Source of the DNA: Sphingobacteriales bacterium 44-15
Lineage (GTDB): Bacteria; Bacteroidota; Bacteroidia; Chitinophagales; Chitinophagaceae
Length of the DNA stretch: 64,000 nucleotides
Assembly (NCBI GenBank): GCA_001899685.1
Contig: MKWG01000011.1
Span: 124,001 to 188,000, forward strand
Direction: 5' to 3'
Shown here: piece after piece, positions 35,832 to 45,267 of the stretch
How the letters are laid out: each line of letters begins with the position of its first letter
Position numbering within the stretch: position 1 is the stretch's first letter
Notes under the pieces: generated by a model
Seen by the model: only the letters and a program-made list of their open reading frames with translations
Told to the model about the DNA's origin: nothing
The model's database searches: none
Program-made: the position numbers and the translations under genes

Positions 35832-36761
35832 ATGAGATCCCGCTGTTTTTTTTCAATAAAATGGAAGACCAGTATAAATATTTGTATTTGTTTATGCGGA
35901 CTTTTTCAGATTACTAACGGACAGTCGCAGGCTTCAGGCAAGCTGTATAAGTCTTCTGTTTTTACGCCTGCTTATGGATTTACTCAGGGAATTGAGGGGC
36001 CCGCGGTTGACAGAGATGGAATGATATATGCCGTAAACTATGAGAAACAAGGTACGATAGGACAGGTGACCCCTTCTGGCGAATCGAGTATATTTATTGA
36101 GCTCCCTATGGGAAGCATTGGGAACGGTATACGGTTCAACTCAAAAGGGGATATGCTCATTGCAGATTATACCAATCACAATATCTTAAAAGTTGAAATG
36201 TCTTCCAGGAAATTAAGTGTGTTTACAAATGAGCCGGAAATGAGCCAGCCAAATGACATTGCAATTGATAAAAAGGATCGTTTATATGCCAGTGATCCTG
36301 ACTGGAAAGCCGGAACGGGAAGGATATGGAGAATTGATCCCGATGGTAAAGTGTCCTTATTATTAGATAATTTGGGAACTACCAACGGAATAGAAGTAAG
36401 CCCCAATGGGAAAACGCTTTATGTAAATGAGAGTGTGCAACGAAAGGTTTGGGCTTATGATTTATCCCGGGATGGACAGATCAGCAATAAGCGATTGCTT
36501 ATTGAATTTTCTGACTTCGGTATGGATGGGATGCGTTGCGACATAAAAGGCAATTTATTTATTACACGCCATGGCAAAGGCACCGTGGTGGAAGTTTCTC
36601 CTCTGGGAAAAATGATAAGAGAGATTGTAATGACAGGAAAAAATCCCAGTAATCTGACTTTTGGCGGAGAGGATGGACGAACGGTATATGTAACACTCGC
36701 AGACCAGGGAAACCTTGAAAGCTTCAATGTGGAATTTCCGGGCAGAGAGTGGAAGAAATGA
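35832..36761 (+). CDS. Secreted SMP-30/gluconolactonase/LRE-family protein
   Basis: A 309-residue six-bladed propeller with an N-terminal signal peptide (about 1-31, ending TNGQSQA). Metal-ligand positions of the family are present: Glu in GIEGPAVDRDGMIY, Asn in QPNDIAIDKKDRLY, and Asp in GMDGMRCDIKGNLF. Sugar lactone hydrolysis in the periplasm is the family's usual role. It stands alone, about 140 bp after the permease and 220 bp before a sigma-factor gene. It may serve either neighbouring sugar locus. Confidence 0.85.
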   Translation: MRSRCFFSIKWKTSINICICLCGLFQITNGQSQASGKLYKSSVFTPAYGFTQGIEGPAVDRDGMIYAVNYEKQGTIGQVTPSGESSIFIELPMGSIGNGIRFNSKGDMLIADYTNHNILKVEMSSRKLSVFTNEPEMSQPNDIAIDKKDRLYASDPDWKAGTGRIWRIDPDGKVSLLLDNLGTTNGIEVSPNGKTLYVNESVQRKVWAYDLSRDGQISNKRLLIEFSDFGMDGMRCDIKGNLFITRHGKGTVVEVSPLGKMIREIVMTGKNPSNLTFGGEDGRTVYVTLADQGNLESFNVEFPGREWKK

Positions 36762-36895
36762 ATATGTGCTTTAGTCTTTGCAAGCAAACGAGTATCGCAT
36801 GCCCAAATCAGGTAACTTTCAGGTTATTACAAAAAGTATTATCTTCGAAATCATAAACCAGTGTTAAGTTAAAGGACGATACATCGTACTATTTG

Positions 36896-36923
36896 GTGAA
36901 TAGACAGTAGTGAATAGTGAATG
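36896..36923. repeat. Heptamer array, locus 6 (single arm)
   Basis: Four 7-nt units (GTGAATA, GACAGTA, GTGAATA, GTGAATG) lie in the leader of the second sigma-factor gene. No complementary arm follows, unlike most other loci. The vocabulary is the GTGAATG class shared with loci 5, 8, 11 and 13. Confidence 0.75.
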
Positions 36924-36981
36924 CTCTGTTCATCTTAATATATTACGATTAGCTTAGCACTAATATACCATATTACTGCTT

Positions 36982-37575
36982 ATGTCATGCCGGGATCCAT
37001 ATGAGATTATAACAGCATGTTTTCAGTCCCTTGCCAAAGGCGACCTTGGTGCGTTTGAGGCATTTTTTGAAGCCTATAAGAAAAGAGTATTTGGCGTAGC
37101 GCTTAAAATGCTGAAGTCTTCTGTGGAAGCCGAGGATATCGTGCAGGAAGTATTTCTTTCCATCTGGCAGTCAAGAGCAAGATTAGACAAGATCAACGAC
37201 CCGGAAGCCTATTTGTTTACCATTACCCATAATGCCATTTTTACCCGTTTAAAAAAAGCATCCCGCGATCAGAAGCTTTTAAATACGGTCTTACATCATA
37301 TCGCGCTGAAACAAAATATCACTGAAGAAACCATTGCGGCGCATGAAACGGACAAACTGATCAGCGAAACCATACAGCAGCTTCCGCCACAACAACGGAC
37401 AGTTTACGAATTAAGCAAGCTGGAAGGATTAAGCTATAACGAGATCGCCGAACGGATGCATCTCTCCCCCAATACGGTACGCAATCACCTGGCAGAGTCT
37501 ATGAAAACGATCCGGATAGTTTTAAAAAAGTGGTCTGTATTCATCGTCGCTGCTACAGGATTGCTGCTTAAATAA
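36982..37575 (+). CDS. ECF (FecI-type) RNA polymerase sigma factor
   Basis: A 197-residue sigma factor with region 2 at about 25-90 (FEAFFEAYKKRVFGVALKML, then EDIVQEVFLSIWQSR) and region 4 at about 130-185 (QQLPPQQRTVYELSKLEGLS, then EIAERMHLSPNTVRNHLAES). The C-terminal tail is hydrophobic (VFIVAATGLLL), a feature of several Bacteroidota FecI-type factors. It starts the sigma/FecR/SusC/SusD cassette of the large glycan locus. A heptamer hairpin lies between it and fecR. Confidence 0.93.
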   Translation: MSCRDPYEIITACFQSLAKGDLGAFEAFFEAYKKRVFGVALKMLKSSVEAEDIVQEVFLSIWQSRARLDKINDPEAYLFTITHNAIFTRLKKASRDQKLLNTVLHHIALKQNITEETIAAHETDKLISETIQQLPPQQRTVYELSKLEGLSYNEIAERMHLSPNTVRNHLAESMKTIRIVLKKWSVFIVAATGLLLK

Positions 37576-37647
37576 AAATATTTTTCTTCCTGCTGGTACT
37601 TTCGTTTTGTTTCTTACTCCCTGATAGCGTAGAGTCAAACATGTTAT

Positions 37648-37692
37648 CGTGAAAAGTGAGACGATAAATAGCTTCACGTCTCTCATTTCACG
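37648..37692. repeat. Heptamer array, locus 7
   Basis: A 16-nt arm (37648-37663, CGTGAAAAGTGAGACG) pairs at 13 of 16 positions with 37677-37692 around a 13-nt loop. Units are AGTGAGA, CGATAAA, ACGTCTC and TCATTTC, the same vocabulary as loci 4 and 13. It is 20 bp before the fecR start, within the sigma/anti-sigma operon. Confidence 0.8.
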
Positions 37693-37711
37693 TTTGACAC
37701 AGTAATATAAT

Positions 37712-38905
37712 ATGAGTAACGACCGATTAAAATATCTGCTGGAGCGGTATGCTGCAGATGCTTCCACACCGGAAGAGACCACGGAATTGTTTGAGTGGAT
37801 CAAAAATCTGAAAGATGACGTACTGTTTAAAGAGAAGGTAAAAGAGCTTTGGACAGATCATAATCTTAATGAACCATTGCCTCAAACAGACTGGAATACG
37901 ATCTATACAAAGATCACAAATGTGCCTGTGATAGGACGGCGGCGGATTTGGCCCCGTATTTGGGCGGCGGCAGCTATTATTGCCTCATTGAGTGCAGGCA
38001 GCTATTTTATGTTGAATCAACAGACTAATGAGCAACCCATTGCGGTAACCAAAAAGCCGGGTTCGGAGTATAAGCTGCTACCGGGTACAGACAGAGCGGT
38101 ACTTACTCTGGCAAACGGGAATCAAATCATACTCGACAGCGCCGGCAACGGAGCCTTAACCCAAGAGGGTAATATAAAGATCATCAAATTGGATGATGGG
38201 CGGCTTTCTTATAATTCATTGAAAGATAAACCGCAGGAAGTATTATATAATACTATTTCGACCCCGCGTGGCGGGCAGTACCAGATTGTACTGTCCGACG
38301 GCAGTAAAGTATGGCTCAATGCTGCATCATCCCTGCGCTTTCCTGTTTCATTTACAGGCGATAAAAGAGCTGTAGTGCTCAGCGGTGAAGGATATTTTGA
38401 GGTGGCGCATGATGCGGGGAAGCCTTTTACTGTTTCTGTAAACGGGACTGAAGTACATGTTCTTGGAACGCATTTTAATATCAATGCCTATGCTGATGAG
38501 GCAACTGTAAAGACTACATTACTGGAAGGATCAGTAAAAGTAAGCAAAGGTAATACCGATAAAATGATCAGCCCGGGTGAGCAGGCGGTAACAGGAAATA
38601 ATGATAATGTTGTAGACCCGGAAATAAGTATACAGCAGGTAGACGTAGATGCGGTGACAGCCTGGAAAAACGGACGGTTTGTTTTCAAGGGAGATAATAT
38701 TCAATCGGTGATGCGGCAACTGGCGAGATGGTATAATGCAGAAGTAAGCTATGAGAAAAATGTGACCAACGAAGAGTTTGTAGGGGTGATCAACCGCTCC
38801 CGCTATGATAATATAGCGGATATACTGGAGATGATGGGAAAGACAGGCACCGTCAGCTTCGCTATTAACGGACGTCATATTACGGTGATGCCTTTTAAAA
38901 AATGA
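37712..38905 (+). CDS. FecR family anti-sigma factor
   Basis: A 397-residue regulator. The N-terminal cytosolic part is followed by a membrane segment at about 75-95 (IWAAAAIIASLSAGSYFML). The FecR domain (about 180-285) contains STPRGGQYQIVLSDGSKVWL, VLSGEGYFEVAHDAGKPFTV and LLEGSVKVSKG. The C-terminal DUF4974 domain (about 315-397) includes VTAWKNGRFVFKGDNIQSVM. It would relay substrate signals from the STN domain of the downstream SusC to the upstream sigma factor. Confidence 0.93.
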   Translation: MSNDRLKYLLERYAADASTPEETTELFEWIKNLKDDVLFKEKVKELWTDHNLNEPLPQTDWNTIYTKITNVPVIGRRRIWPRIWAAAAIIASLSAGSYFMLNQQTNEQPIAVTKKPGSEYKLLPGTDRAVLTLANGNQIILDSAGNGALTQEGNIKIIKLDDGRLSYNSLKDKPQEVLYNTISTPRGGQYQIVLSDGSKVWLNAASSLRFPVSFTGDKRAVVLSGEGYFEVAHDAGKPFTVSVNGTEVHVLGTHFNINAYADEATVKTTLLEGSVKVSKGNTDKMISPGEQAVTGNNDNVVDPEISIQQVDVDAVTAWKNGRFVFKGDNIQSVMRQLARWYNAEVSYEKNVTNEEFVGVINRSRYDNIADILEMMGKTGTVSFAINGRHITVMPFKK

Positions 38906-38914
38906 TCTATGTAT

Positions 38915-38990
38915 CCTGCCGCAGGCAGGAAGAAGATAGGATTACCTGAAAAAGCCACCCCGACGGCTATCGGGATGGCGAAAATTTTTG
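38915..38990 (+). terminator. Two hairpins between fecR and susC
   Basis: CCTGCC/GGCAGG (38915-38929, 3-nt loop) lies 10 bp after the fecR stop. A second hairpin pairs GCCACCCCGA (38954-38963) with TCGGGATGGC (38970-38979) with one mismatch, and is followed by AAAATTTTT. Together they look like the end of the sigma/fecR transcript, leaving susC to its own promoter. Similar short GC palindromes are common between Bacteroidota genes. Confidence 0.6.
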
Positions 38991-39049
38991 AGTAGTCCAA
39001 TAAGTAAAACAGTTACGTTCATTTATTCTAAAACCCAAAACACAAAACT

Positions 39050-42000
39050 ATGATTTTTTCTGTTAGTGACAAGGCGCCGCTCATGCACCGGCTGTCGCCT
39101 CAATTCCTGAAAATCATGAAACTTACTGCTATTCTCCTGACCATCACCTTTTTGCAGGTACATGCAAAAAGTTTTCCTCAAATTACACTTTCCCTCAAAA
39201 ATGTACCGGTAGAAAAAGTGTTTTATGAAATAGAGCGCCAGGCGGGCTATGGCTTTCTGTATACCAAGACCATGCTTTCGGGATTACCTGCCGTGACGAT
39301 AAGAGTGAAGAATGCGCCGGTAAGTGAGGTGCTGAACGAATGTTTCAAAGGACAGCCTATGGAATATTCTATTGAGAATAATATGATCGTGGTCACCCGA
39401 AAAGCAGTTACTGATCTTGCCCCGCTGGCTGATCCTGCTCTTATACCACCTGTGCAGATCCGGGGACGTGTGCTCAACTCAGGCGGGGAACCATTACAGA
39501 ACGTATCCGTGATTATTGTAGGCTCACAGGCGGGAACCACCACGAACAATGATGGGCGTTTTACCCTGACGGCGCCCGACAACAAGAATATTGTACTTGA
39601 ATTTTCAAGCGTGGGTTATCAAACCAGGAGAATAAATGCAGGAAATCAAACGGAAGTGAATGTTGTTCTGGAGGTGGAGATCGCAGGATTGAGTGATGTG
39701 GTGGTGGTAGGGTACGGCACGCAGAAAAAAGCTAATCTCACGGGAGCAGTTGCCACCGTAAGCAGTAAGCAATTAGAAAAAAGAACGGTTACAAAATCTT
39801 CTCTTGCGCTGCAGGGGCAGATGAGTGGTATTTCAGTAAGGCAGGGTTCGGGAAATCCGGGAAACAACCAGGCTTCTGTCCTGATCCGGGGACAGGGCAC
39901 TTTTAGTGGCGCCGGATCTGCTCCTCTTGTACTCGTGGACGGTATAGAATCTTCTTTAGATATTGTTGACCCTGCTGATATAGCGAATATTTCAGTTTTA
40001 AAGGATGCCGCATCAGCAGCAATCTTTGGTTCGAAAGCAGCGAACGGTGTTATATTGGTAGAAACAAAAACTGGTGCCGCCGGAAAGCCGGTAATCAGGT
40101 ACAGCAGCTATGTCGGGAAAAACAGGCCAACCTTCCTGCCTGAAATGATAAACTCCTGGGAATACGCGACTGTTATTAACTCTATCAACCCGGGCACTTA
40201 TTCTGATGCAGACATTCAAAAGTTCAAATCAGGAACAGATCCCAATTTTCCCAATTTTGACCATATTCATTATTTGTTTGATTCCGGGAACGGTATTGAA
40301 ACAAAACAAAACGTATCCGTGAGTGGCGGTACAGCAGCAACCCGTTATCTATTTTCTTTCGGTTATTTTAATGATCAGGCAATTATTATGAAAAATAGTG
40401 CCAACCGCTATGATCTCCGGCTGAATGTGGATAGCAAAATAAGTGAAAAACTCAGGTTCAGTGTTAAGCTTGCCGGATTAACGGATAATAGTAAGGAGCC
40501 TTCCTATGGCTATAGCGCAGGGGTGGGAGGTATAGTGCTTGCAGCAATGAGAAATGCCAACACCATACCGGGACCAACAGCCGATGGTTACTGGGGAAGG
40601 AATGAGACAATGCACCCGGAAGCAGATCTGAACAGCAAATCCTTCTTAAAAAATCAAAGCTATAATTTCTACGGTAATGCGCAACTGGTATGGGATGTTG
40701 CCAGGGGATTAAAATTAACCGGTCAGACAGGATATACTATAACCAATGGAAGAAGCCTTTATTTTGCCGCCAAATATCCCGTTACCGCGAACTATGCCAT
40801 CAATGTCAACAGCCTGACTGATGCATGGACACAAAATCAGGGGTTAACGCTCCGGGCGCTGGCTGATTATGATAAGAAAATCCAAAACCACTCCTTCCAC
40901 CTGTTGGGTGGTGTGGAAAGCATATCTAATGATTCTAAAAATATTTCTGCTTACAGAGATGGTTTTCCCAACAATGAGATTTATGTGATAGATGCAGGAG
41001 CCACTGTTAACGGAAAACAGGGAGGTAGTGCAGCAAAAAATACATTACGCTCTTATTTCGGGCGATTTAATTATAATTATAGCGGGAAATATTTATTTGA
41101 AGCAAATCTCCGCTACGACGGATCATCCCGGTTTCCCTCAGATAACAGGTGGGGTGCATTCCCTTCTTTTTCTGCAGGCTGGAGAATATCGGAAGAGAAC
41201 TTCTTCCAGAATGCTTTGCCCTGGATCAACGAGCTGAAGATCCGTGGCTCGTGGGGAAAACTGGGTAATCAGTCCATAGGAAATTATTCTTACCAGGATC
41301 TTTTAACGCTTGGACAAAATTATCCTTTTGGAAACCAATTGTCGGCAGGTGCGGCAATTACCAGCATCGCCAATAAGAATATCACATGGGAGGCTACTGC
41401 TATTACAGATATTGGAATGGATATATCGCTGTTAGCTAACAGGCTGAATATTTCAGTGGACTATTATGATAAGGTTACTTCAGATATTTTATATAATATT
41501 TCCGCATCAACTATTTTGGGCGCTACTCCTTCTGCAACCAATGCGGGTAAGGTAGGAAATAAGGGATGGGATTTTAATCTTTCCTATCAGAAGACTTCGG
41601 GGGCGTTTACTTACGGTGCTTCTACAATATTTTCAATAGTTAATAACAAAGTACTGGCACTGGCTAATGTAACTAAAGATATTGCGAAAGGGTTATTTAT
41701 CGGATATCCCATTGGAAGCAAATATGGGTATGTAAGCGATGGGTTGTTCGCCAGTGACCAGGAAGTTGCAGGTTATGCCACCCAGCCCTTTGCAAACATA
41801 GCGAAAGGCGGAGGTATAAAATTTGTGGATTTAAGTGGTCCCAATGGCAAACCCGATGGAAAGGTGGATGCTACTTATGACAGGCAGATCATTGGCAGGC
41901 CGCTCCCTAATACAACTTATGCGCTTACATTGAATGCAGGCTACAAAAATTTTGATCTGTATGTAATGATGCAGGGAGAAGGTGGCAGAAAGGCGCCGGT

Positions 42001-42394
42001 AACAATAGGACAGTTTTTTTATCCCCTGGAGAACAATAGTAATGTGCAAAGGATCTTCTACGAAAACTCCTGGACAGCAGAGAATCCCAATCCTAATGCT
42101 GAATTTCCTAAAATAATCCCAACAGCTTCCGGCTTCTGGGATGCAAACCCTGTTGATTTCTGGTACAGGAATGCTACTTTTTTAAGAGTAAAAAGTGTTC
42201 AATTGGGATACAGCATACCTGAAAGGATTTTAAGCAGGTCTTTTTTGAGCAGGGTAAGAGTGTATGTAAGCGGTGAGAACTTAATGACATTTACTAATTA
42301 CTATAAGGGATGGGATCCTGAGATGACGACCGGAACCGCAACCTTCTACCCCTTGTTAAGGACATTCGCAGCAGGTGTTGATATCAGATTTTAA
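39050..42394 (+). CDS. SusC/RagA-type TonB-dependent transporter with STN domain
   Basis: An 1114-residue outer-membrane transporter. The leader ends in a signal peptide (IMKLTAILLTITFLQVHA). The STN domain at about 45-110 contains LKNVPVEKVFYEIERQAGY. The carboxypeptidase-like domain spans about 135-215 (IRGRVLNSGGEPLQNVSVI). The SusC signature SDVVVVGYGTQKKANLTGAV opens the plug near 217. The barrel ends in an aromatic strand (LRTFAAGVDIRF). It is the importer of the large glycan locus, signals through FecR, and its SusD starts 25 bp downstream. Confidence 0.95.
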   Translation: MIFSVSDKAPLMHRLSPQFLKIMKLTAILLTITFLQVHAKSFPQITLSLKNVPVEKVFYEIERQAGYGFLYTKTMLSGLPAVTIRVKNAPVSEVLNECFKGQPMEYSIENNMIVVTRKAVTDLAPLADPALIPPVQIRGRVLNSGGEPLQNVSVIIVGSQAGTTTNNDGRFTLTAPDNKNIVLEFSSVGYQTRRINAGNQTEVNVVLEVEIAGLSDVVVVGYGTQKKANLTGAVATVSSKQLEKRTVTKSSLALQGQMSGISVRQGSGNPGNNQASVLIRGQGTFSGAGSAPLVLVDGIESSLDIVDPADIANISVLKDAASAAIFGSKAANGVILVETKTGAAGKPVIRYSSYVGKNRPTFLPEMINSWEYATVINSINPGTYSDADIQKFKSGTDPNFPNFDHIHYLFDSGNGIETKQNVSVSGGTAATRYLFSFGYFNDQAIIMKNSANRYDLRLNVDSKISEKLRFSVKLAGLTDNSKEPSYGYSAGVGGIVLAAMRNANTIPGPTADGYWGRNETMHPEADLNSKSFLKNQSYNFYGNAQLVWDVARGLKLTGQTGYTITNGRSLYFAAKYPVTANYAINVNSLTDAWTQNQGLTLRALADYDKKIQNHSFHLLGGVESISNDSKNISAYRDGFPNNEIYVIDAGATVNGKQGGSAAKNTLRSYFGRFNYNYSGKYLFEANLRYDGSSRFPSDNRWGAFPSFSAGWRISEENFFQNALPWINELKIRGSWGKLGNQSIGNYSYQDLLTLGQNYPFGNQLSAGAAITSIANKNITWEATAITDIGMDISLLANRLNISVDYYDKVTSDILYNISASTILGATPSATNAGKVGNKGWDFNLSYQKTSGAFTYGASTIFSIVNNKVLALANVTKDIAKGLFIGYPIGSKYGYVSDGLFASDQEVAGYATQPFANIAKGGGIKFVDLSGPNGKPDGKVDATYDRQIIGRPLPNTTYALTLNAGYKNFDLYVMMQGEGGRKAPVTIGQFFYPLENNSNVQRIFYENSWTAENPNPNAEFPKIIPTASGFWDANPVDFWYRNATFLRVKSVQLGYSIPERILSRSFLSRVRVYVSGENLMTFTNYYKGWDPEMTTGTATFYPLLRTFAAGVDIRF

Positions 42395-42419
42395 TTTACC
42401 ATTAATAAATGCATTTATT

Positions 42420-44048
42420 ATGAAACTCATATATAAATCATATTTTGTTCAATTTGTTTTATTGATCATAGTATTCGGACAGGTTGGTTGTAATAAAGAT
42501 TTTTTGAACCAGCAGCCATTGGCGCAGTTATCCCAGGCCACTTTTTGGAATTCTTCATCAGATGCTTTGCTGGCATTGACAGGCATATATCAGGGTAGTG
42601 ATGTTGGTGATGCTTCTTACACCAATGATGACCTCATTTTGGGCAGTGATACCGATGATTCAGGGTATAAGAACGGAGCTGTAGGACTGATTTATAGCGG
42701 TTATTTTCAGGCCAGCGATGCACAGGTAGTAGGCGCTGTATGGACAAGGGCTTACAAAGCTATTTACAGGGCCAATTATTTTCTGGAAAATATTGACAAG
42801 GTACAGATGGATGCAACGCTCAAGGCGCAATATATTGCAGAGGCCAGGTTTTTGAGGGCTTATGAGTATTTTTATATGTCGGTGCTTTATGGCGGAGTAC
42901 CATTGGTTACCAAAACACTTACCATAGCTGAAGCCAACAGTCAAACCCGCAATACATTAAAAGAGGTGCAGGATTATGCTATCAGTGAATGTACTGCCGC
43001 TGCTGCCGATTTACCTGCCGCAAGGCCTGATGGTGAAAAGGGAAGGATATTAAAGGGCGCTGCATTGGGAATTGCAGGAAGATTATTGATGATCCAGCAA
43101 AAATGGCCTGAAGCAGCCGCTGTCTATAAGCAGATTATAGATCTGAATACCTATATTATTGATCCCCGCTACAAGGAAATATTCGAAGAAGCAGGTGAAG
43201 GCAGTAAAGAAATTCTTCTCTCCGTGAATTGTGTAGCGAGCCTTTACGGTAATACACACAATCAAAGGAATTATCATCCCGACTTTTATGGGGGATACCA
43301 GGAAGATAATATATACCAGGGCCTCGTAGATGCTTATGAGTGCACTGATGGATTACCTATCGGAGAGTCTCCCCTTTATGATCCCCAACATCCTTTTGAG
43401 CATCGCGATCCCAGGATGTATGCTACAATATTTTTGCCCGGGTATACCGTATTCAGGGGTAAATTATTTCCCGCAGATCCTGCTTCCACCAAGATAGCTA
43501 CGCTGATAGGTGCAACAGGGTATGGCTGGAAAAAATTTGTAACTGAAACCTATGCCGGAGATAATGGATCTTCGGGCGACGATATTATTCTCATGCGCTA
43601 TGCAGAAGTGCTTCTCGGCTATTTGGAATCCACATTGGAAAGTGGAGGCGCAATTACTCAGTCCCTGCTGGATGCAACTATAAACAAAGTCAGAGGACGG
43701 GCAGCGGTTAACATGCCTGCTGTTACCGAAACTGATCCTGATAAATTAAGAGCCCTTGTCCGGAATGAATACAGGGTTGAATTTGCTACAGAACGACTGA
43801 TCAGGTATATGAGTATCCGCCGGTGGGGAATTTATCAGCAGGTTATAAATACGGTATTCTACGGGATGAAGCTTACGGATGATCCTGCAAACTATACCGA
43901 TTATAAGGTTGCAAAGACCGGCCCTTATGCAGGTCATCTTATAAGTCTTGATAAAACAGGGACCGTGAAGCAAGGATGGGATCTTATACCTATTCCCCAA
44001 AGCGAGAGAGATATTAACAGCGCATTGACCCAGAACCCGGATTATTAA
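42420..44048 (+). CDS. SusD/RagB family substrate-binding lipoprotein
   Basis: A 542-residue lipoprotein. The start is at MKLIYKSYFVQFVLL, giving a signal peptide with the lipid cysteine in GQVGCNKDFLNQQPLAQLS; an upstream TTG overlapping susC is not needed. The helical core includes AEARFLRAYEYFYMSVLYGG and the late RagB block DDIILMRYAEVLLGYLES and NEYRVEFATERLIRYMSIRR. It ends DLIPIPQSERDINSALTQNP. It partners with the upstream SusC for capture of the glycan handled by this locus. Confidence 0.95.
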   Translation: MKLIYKSYFVQFVLLIIVFGQVGCNKDFLNQQPLAQLSQATFWNSSSDALLALTGIYQGSDVGDASYTNDDLILGSDTDDSGYKNGAVGLIYSGYFQASDAQVVGAVWTRAYKAIYRANYFLENIDKVQMDATLKAQYIAEARFLRAYEYFYMSVLYGGVPLVTKTLTIAEANSQTRNTLKEVQDYAISECTAAAADLPAARPDGEKGRILKGAALGIAGRLLMIQQKWPEAAAVYKQIIDLNTYIIDPRYKEIFEEAGEGSKEILLSVNCVASLYGNTHNQRNYHPDFYGGYQEDNIYQGLVDAYECTDGLPIGESPLYDPQHPFEHRDPRMYATIFLPGYTVFRGKLFPADPASTKIATLIGATGYGWKKFVTETYAGDNGSSGDDIILMRYAEVLLGYLESTLESGGAITQSLLDATINKVRGRAAVNMPAVTETDPDKLRALVRNEYRVEFATERLIRYMSIRRWGIYQQVINTVFYGMKLTDDPANYTDYKVAKTGPYAGHLISLDKTGTVKQGWDLIPIPQSERDINSALTQNPDY

Positions 44049-44065
44049 TAATTAAAAGAGACATA

Positions 44066-45142
44066 ATGGTTACAAAAAATATTGTAATACTTATTTTTCT
44101 TTTGGGTATCTATACTCAGGGATCCGGTCAGAGGGCTGTAAAAAAAATCGATCTTGGGAATGGTGTTTCTATTGAAATGGTTGCTGTCGCCCCCGGTAAA
44201 TTTATGATGGGCAGCACGCTTAAGGAGAAGATATGGGCTACCGGTTGGGAAGGAGGCGCGGAGCCCGGAGCCGGGCTCCCCGGCACCGGGGTACGGGAGT
44301 CGTATGAAGGAGAAGCAAAGCTGGTACATGTGAAAGAGGCTTTCTGGATCGGCCGTACGGAAGTTACAGTGGGTGAGTTCAGGCGTTTTGTTGAGGAAAC
44401 CGGATACATCACAGATGCAGAAAGACCAGGTGGCGAGACACAGGTGTTTGACGCCAACTGGAAGACAAAGGGTACCTGGCCGCCTTACCCATGGGTTTCA
44501 ATGAAAGGAAAGAGCTGGCGCGATCCGAATTTTGGTTTTCTTTTAAGGGACTCCTACCCGGTGGTTTGTGTAAGTTATAATGATGATAAAGCATTTTGCG
44601 AATGGCTGACAAAAAAGGAAAGAGCAGCCGGCAGGTTACCCGAAGGGTTGGTATATCGCTTACCCACCGAAGCGGAGTGGGAATATGCATGCCGGGGAGG
44701 ACAAGAAGGCAGTACTTATTTCTGGTGGGGAAATGATCTGAGTGAAGGAGAAGGGCGATTGAATATTTCAGGGATGGACATATTGCCCGGACGGAATAAG
44801 GCCTGGCCCTATAATAAAGTGCCATGGAGCGATGGTTTTGCATTTGTTTCCCCTGTGGATTTTTATGGAGAAAAAGGCCGCAACGGGTTTGGCCTGGCAG
44901 ATATGCTGGGGAACGTATGGGAATTTGTGCTGGATGATTTTGATCCCTCGGGCGGCCATGAAAAAGCCTATTTGGGTAAAGATGGCAAAGTTGTTCATAA
45001 TGTCTGTAAAGGTGGTAACTACTATGATGTTCCCGGTAATGCACGCTGTGCAGTACGCCTGGGTATAAAGAGCACAAGCTATTCTGATTCACGCGACGGT
45101 TTCAGGATATGCCTTGGTGTGCCTGTGGTGAATGGGCAATAG
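44066..45142 (+). CDS. Secreted sulfatase-modifying-factor (FGE-sulfatase) domain protein
   Basis: A 358-residue exported protein (signal peptide about 1-20). The domain blocks are MVAVAPGKFMMGSTLKEK, FWIGRTEVTVGEFRRFVEET, YRLPTEAEWEYACRGG, GLADMLGNVWEFVLDDFDP and SDSRDGFRICLG. The pair of catalytic cysteines of true formylglycine-generating enzymes is not present at the GGNYYDVPGNARCAVRLG position, so it probably does not mature sulfatases. No sulfatase gene is in the window. A GC-rich insertion at 44260-44291 encodes a Gly/Pro-rich loop. The last codons and the stop lie inside a heptamer array, so the C-terminus VVNGQ is repeat-encoded. Confidence 0.87.
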   Translation: MVTKNIVILIFLLGIYTQGSGQRAVKKIDLGNGVSIEMVAVAPGKFMMGSTLKEKIWATGWEGGAEPGAGLPGTGVRESYEGEAKLVHVKEAFWIGRTEVTVGEFRRFVEETGYITDAERPGGETQVFDANWKTKGTWPPYPWVSMKGKSWRDPNFGFLLRDSYPVVCVSYNDDKAFCEWLTKKERAAGRLPEGLVYRLPTEAEWEYACRGGQEGSTYFWWGNDLSEGEGRLNISGMDILPGRNKAWPYNKVPWSDGFAFVSPVDFYGEKGRNGFGLADMLGNVWEFVLDDFDPSGGHEKAYLGKDGKVVHNVCKGGNYYDVPGNARCAVRLGIKSTSYSDSRDGFRICLGVPVVNGQ

Positions 45143-45232
45143 TGAATAGTGAATGCTGAACAGGCAATGATGCATGTAAGAGATCTCAATTTTTCAATTT
45201 GACATTTCACTATTCACTATTGCCCATTCACC
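45127..45232. repeat. Heptamer array, locus 8, 27-bp perfect inverted repeat
   Basis: 45127-45153 pairs with 45206-45232 over 27 bp without mismatch, with a 52-nt loop. Units are GTGAATG, GGCAATA, GTGAATA and their complements TATTCAC, ATTGCCC. The loop contains ATCTCAATTTTTCAATT, related to the palindrome at 14005. The left arm overlaps the 3' end and stop codon of the preceding gene. Confidence 0.93.
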
Positions 45233-45267
45233 ATCAATGATCCTGTTAATCTTTAAACAATATAATT

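Noticed and set aside
44066-45142. Functional sulfatase-maturating enzyme
   Set aside because: Catalytic cysteines not seen and no sulfatase in the window.
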